Positions 60,873-64,000 of a DNA stretch of 64,000 bases are shown here, piece after piece (positions within the stretch are counted from its first letter, which is position 1; each line of letters starts with the position of its first letter). The notes under the pieces are model-generated. The model was not told the origin of the DNA, ran no database searches, and was given only the letters and a program-made list of their open reading frames with translations. The DNA comes from Altibacter sp. HG106 (GTDB lineage Bacteria > Bacteroidota > Bacteroidia > Flavobacteriales > Flavobacteriaceae), in NCBI RefSeq assembly GCF_028561755.1, contig NZ_JAQQTD010000005.1, positions 62,001 to 126,000 on the forward strand, given 5' to 3'. The position numbers and the translations under genes were made by a program.

Positions 60873-62567
60873 ATGTGTGGAATTGTATGTGCCTTCGAAC
60901 TTAAGCAACCTGTAGATGCGTTGCGACCTCAATTATTAAGCATGGCGAAATGCCTCAGACATCGCGGTCCCGACTGGAGTGGGATCTATACCGATGACAA
61001 GGCGATTATGGCGCACGAACGCCTGGCCATTGTAGATCCAACCTCTGGGAAGCAACCCTTATATTCGGAAGATAAAACGCTTATCTTGGCTGCCAACGGT
61101 GAGATCTATAACCATTTAGAACTTCGGAAACAATTCAAAGATTCCTATACTTTTCAGACGAAATCAGATTGTGAAGTGATTCTCCCGCTCTTCAAAGAAA
61201 AAGGAACCGACTTTCTTGATGAACTTAACGGAATCTTCGGGTTTGCTGTCTACAATGCGGAAACACAAGAATATCTTATCGCGCGAGATCATATGGGAAT
61301 CATTCCCCTCTATATGGGCTGGGACGCCAACGGCACGTTTTACGTAGCTTCCGAATTAAAAGCGTTGGAAGGTGTTTGTACCAAGATCGAGCTCTTTCCT
61401 CCTGGACATTATTTACATAGCAGCGACTCCGAACCGCAACGCTGGTTTACACGAGACTGGATGGAATATGAGAACGTTAAAGACAATATCACCAGTATTG
61501 ATGAGTTGCGAGATGCCTTAGACGCGGCGGTTCACCGTCAATTAATGAGTGACGTACCCTATGGCGTGCTATTATCAGGCGGACTGGACTCTTCTATTAC
61601 GTCTGCCTTGGCAAAAAAATATGCAGATATGCGGGTAGAGTCGGGAGATACCGAAAGTGCCTGGTACCCTAGATTGCATTCATTTGCTATTGGCCTAGAG
61701 GGGTCACCCGACTTGGCCGCGGCTCAAAAGGTAGCCGATCATTTAGGAACGGTGCATCACGAAATACACTTTACCATACAAGAAGGAATTGATGCCCTAC
61801 GCGATGTAATCTACCATGTAGAAACCTATGATATCACAACCATTCGCGCTTCTACTCCGATGTTCCTGTTAGCCCGTGCCATTAAAGCAATGGGGATTAA
61901 AATGGTTCTTTCTGGAGAAGGGGCCGACGAGATCTTCGGAGGGTATTTGTACTTTCATAAAGCCCCATCTGCGAAAGATTTTCACGAAGAGAATGTACGA
62001 AAGTTAGATAAGCTTCATATGTACGATTGTTTGCGTGCAAACAAATCGTTAGCCTCCTGGGGAATCGAAGGGCGCGTTCCATTTTTAGACAAAGAGTTTA
62101 TGGATGTTGCCATGCGGTTGAACCCCAAAGACAAGATGATCATCGCAGGACAAGACAATTCTCGTGGACGTCAAGCCATGGAAAAATGGGTGCTTCGAGA
62201 AGCCTTCGGAAACATGCTTCCAGAGGCCGTGGCATGGCGACAGAAAGAACAGTTTAGTGATGGCGTAGGGTACAGTTGGATTGATACCTTAAAAGAGATG
62301 GTAGCTAATGAAGTTTCCGACGAACAACTGGCAAATGCCAAATATCGCTTTCCGTATCAAACACCCACCAGCAAAGAAGAGTTTTATTACCGAAGCATCT
62401 TCGAAGAGCACTTCCCAAGTGATGCGGCGGCCACTACAGTGCCCTCTGTGCCAAGTGTGGCCTGTAGTAGTCAAGTAGCATTAGATTGGGATGAGAGTTT
62501 TAAGAACCAAAACGACCCCAGTGGTCGAGCGGTGGCAAAAGTTCATGCCGATGCGTATCAGAAATAG
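60873..62567 (+). CDS. asnB: Asparagine synthetase B (glutamine-hydrolysing)
   Basis: The 564-residue enzyme has Cys2 as glutaminase nucleophile (MCGIVCAFE), RHRGPDWSGIY and AANGEIYNHLELR in the N-terminal Ntn domain, and the ATP pyrophosphatase loop LLSGGLDSS (about 234-241) with VLSGEGADEIFGGYLYF in the synthetase domain. Length fits E. coli AsnB (554). It amidates aspartate using glutamine and ATP. Expression is probably set by the Asn-codon attenuator directly upstream and ends at the terminator at 62615. Confidence 0.97.
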   Translation: MCGIVCAFELKQPVDALRPQLLSMAKCLRHRGPDWSGIYTDDKAIMAHERLAIVDPTSGKQPLYSEDKTLILAANGEIYNHLELRKQFKDSYTFQTKSDCEVILPLFKEKGTDFLDELNGIFGFAVYNAETQEYLIARDHMGIIPLYMGWDANGTFYVASELKALEGVCTKIELFPPGHYLHSSDSEPQRWFTRDWMEYENVKDNITSIDELRDALDAAVHRQLMSDVPYGVLLSGGLDSSITSALAKKYADMRVESGDTESAWYPRLHSFAIGLEGSPDLAAAQKVADHLGTVHHEIHFTIQEGIDALRDVIYHVETYDITTIRASTPMFLLARAIKAMGIKMVLSGEGADEIFGGYLYFHKAPSAKDFHEENVRKLDKLHMYDCLRANKSLASWGIEGRVPFLDKEFMDVAMRLNPKDKMIIAGQDNSRGRQAMEKWVLREAFGNMLPEAVAWRQKEQFSDGVGYSWIDTLKEMVANEVSDEQLANAKYRFPYQTPTSKEEFYYRSIFEEHFPSDAAATTVPSVPSVACSSQVALDWDESFKNQNDPSGRAVAKVHADAYQK

Positions 62568-62614
62568 CTCTTAAAGTTTCCTAAAACTAGGCCATTGGCT
62601 GTTAAATAAAGACT

Positions 62615-62646
62615 AAACGCTTCTCTCGCCGGAAGCGTTTTTTTTA
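62615..62646 (+). terminator. Intrinsic terminator after asnB
   Basis: AAACGCTTC (62615-62623) pairs with GAAGCGTTT (62632-62640), a 9-bp stem with an 8-nt loop, followed by more T residues. It ends the asnB transcript 48 bp after the stop codon. Confidence 0.88.
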
Positions 62647-62676
62647 TATTAAAAAACAACCTTAAACCAACACCTT

Positions 62677-64000
62677 TTGCAGATTTCCGAAGAGAAAGCG
62701 ATCTATGAACAACAATTGGATGATATTATTGGACAAATTCGCCCAGAAGGACGCACTATTTGTCCGCTGCCTCATGGTGGACATCTCTTCTTAGAACACG
62801 ATGTTCCCTTTCTATTAATTTATCGGAAACGCGAGAACGATGCTGCCACACTTCGACTGGCAAGAACGGGCGCTTCGTATTTGATCATTGGGACGGAATC
62901 ATTTGACTTCTTCAAAGAGTTATTACATCGTATTACCGAACAGATGGCAGATCGTTTTGGCTCGTTTCTGCTACTCGAACTTTTTGCAGGAGCGCAATCG
63001 AGTACTGAATTCGTAATCAAAGGTCCGGCTCACAAACTACCGGCCTCCCTAGAGATGTTGCAAACAGCCTTGGCAAACATCGATAGTAGACGGTATCGTG
63101 TTTCTCTTTCGGCTCGCGTGGAGAAAACAAAAGAACGCCAACGGAAGTCTGATTCGGAACTGTTTACAATAGACCACCTCAAAAAATTAGGAGGAACGAG
63201 TATCGGTATCGAAGTTCCCCCCGTTTATCGAAACGCCGCTGGAATAACCTTTCCTGTATACTTCAGAAAATTTAGAGATCAATGGGCTGATGCCATACGC
63301 AAGGCGGTATTCGAATTCGTGCGTGTGCAAACCTCTTCCCCACTCGCCCACTATCACACCCTGGGTAAGCGTGAAATCCATAAAGAAGTTTTTAAGATAG
63401 ATCGCCAAATGGCGGCCATTCAATCGAGTTATCAATTTTTATTGTTGGTCGCTCCCGTAAACATTCAAGCGTTACGGAGTCGGTTTTTTGCTTCAGACTT
63501 TAAAGAAATCAACGAGTATCACTATCGTCTGCTCCCCATAGATCCGGATCTCTTGAAACGGAAATTGTACAATTTGCGCATTGATGAAATTGATGATCCG
63601 GCACTTGCTTACCTCTTCGATGAAAAACGAGAAGAGATTGATCATGAATTAACCATGTTGAAGGAACGCGGCTCGAAGAATTTCCTGTATAGCAGTATTC
63701 GTTTGTACAAGGGGCTCACCAAGAAGGTGCTTTCAGAAGCCGAAAAGATTCTAGAAGAATTACCCAAAGATCAACCAAGAACGGCGGAAGCATTAATCGA
63801 CGCCTATCAATTTCGAGAGTTAGCAACGCAAGAATTTGAATATTTTAGAGGCCAGTCAGAAACGTTTCAGTCGAAAGTACACATTCGGGACGACGTCAAC
63901 ATTATCATGGTTTCCAACGGTGAACTCTACCTTCCTTCCGATTATACCCTCTCCCAGAAGGAAGCGCAAGCGCTCATTCAACACGAAATTGGGACGCATG
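62677..64000 (+). CDS. MATCAP/DUF1704 (QEGLA-motif) peptidase-like protein, 5' part
   Basis: A frame is open from TTG 62677 to the window edge (441 codons); an in-frame TAA at 62650 and no in-frame ATG near the start leave TTG as the best start. The segment PLPHGGHLFLEHDVPFLLIYR and the long helical middle match the 'flavohemoglobin expression-modulating QEGLA motif' family (DUF1704, PF08014). The last visible residues are ALIQHEIGTH, the zinc-binding HExxxH motif shared with the eukaryotic tubulin tyrosine carboxypeptidase MATCAP. The QEGLA part lies beyond the window. The bacterial substrate is unknown. Confidence 0.85.
   Translation, partial: MQISEEKAIYEQQLDDIIGQIRPEGRTICPLPHGGHLFLEHDVPFLLIYRKRENDAATLRLARTGASYLIIGTESFDFFKELLHRITEQMADRFGSFLLLELFAGAQSSTEFVIKGPAHKLPASLEMLQTALANIDSRRYRVSLSARVEKTKERQRKSDSELFTIDHLKKLGGTSIGIEVPPVYRNAAGITFPVYFRKFRDQWADAIRKAVFEFVRVQTSSPLAHYHTLGKREIHKEVFKIDRQMAAIQSSYQFLLLVAPVNIQALRSRFFASDFKEINEYHYRLLPIDPDLLKRKLYNLRIDEIDDPALAYLFDEKREEIDHELTMLKERGSKNFLYSSIRLYKGLTKKVLSEAEKILEELPKDQPRTAEALIDAYQFRELATQEFEYFRGQSETFQSKVHIRDDVNIIMVSNGELYLPSDYTLSQKEAQALIQHEIGTH

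Overview
The window looks like chromosome of a marine member of the Flavobacteriaceae (Bacteroidetes). The signs are: TAnnTTTG-type -7 promoter boxes just upstream of genes, few Shine-Dalgarno sequences, an exoprotein with a type IX secretion C-terminal sorting domain, lipoproteins and outer-membrane barrels of Bacteroidetes type, a fused alpha/beta 2-oxoacid dehydrogenase E1, and a DUF4369-TlpA thioredoxin. No rRNA, tRNA, transposase, prophage or CRISPR array was seen.

Region 1 (1-2853): a two-component system (sensor kinase plus OmpR-type regulator), a small integral membrane protein and a 47-residue membrane peptide. Region 2 (2841-24354, all minus strand): a complete Wzx/Wzy-type capsule or exopolysaccharide locus. 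It holds export proteins (Wza, Wzc, Wzi), a set resembling UDP-diNAc-bacillosamine synthesis (4,6-dehydratase, aminotransferase, acetyltransferase), a matching phosphoglycosyltransferase, three glycosyltransferases, a polymerase, a flippase and an acyltransferase. It also holds two sulfotransferases and a PAPS module (cysQ, DUF2061, cysC, cysD, cysN). No reductive sulfate-assimilation gene is present, so the locus probably makes a sulfated polysaccharide. A four-helix-bundle gene flanked by 8-bp tandem arrays sits between cysD and cysN.

Region 3 (24483-35534): three tandem ~1,220-residue lipoproteins, each with a calcineurin-like phosphoesterase domain, a long middle domain and an Omp85-like barrel. 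The active-site motifs are lost in complementary ways among the copies. Region 4 (35589-50209): an HD domain fused to a Pycsar-type membrane effector domain, a convergent GAF protein, TlpA, SIMPL, rhomboid protease, lipid A acyltransferase, class V aminotransferase, GlmM, acyltransferase, AcpH-like esterase, gamma-glutamyltransferase and an unknown membrane protein. Region 5 (50295-64000): uvrA, a LOG protein, a secreted nuclease-like protein, a peptidase-like protein without its zinc site fused to a barrel, the E1 fusion, asnB, and the 5' part of a MATCAP/QEGLA-type peptidase.

The most striking regulatory element lies before asnB. A 16-codon leader with seven Asn codons is followed by a 9-bp antiterminator stem and a 9-bp intrinsic terminator that compete. 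This has the layout of a ribosome-mediated attenuator sensing asparagine.
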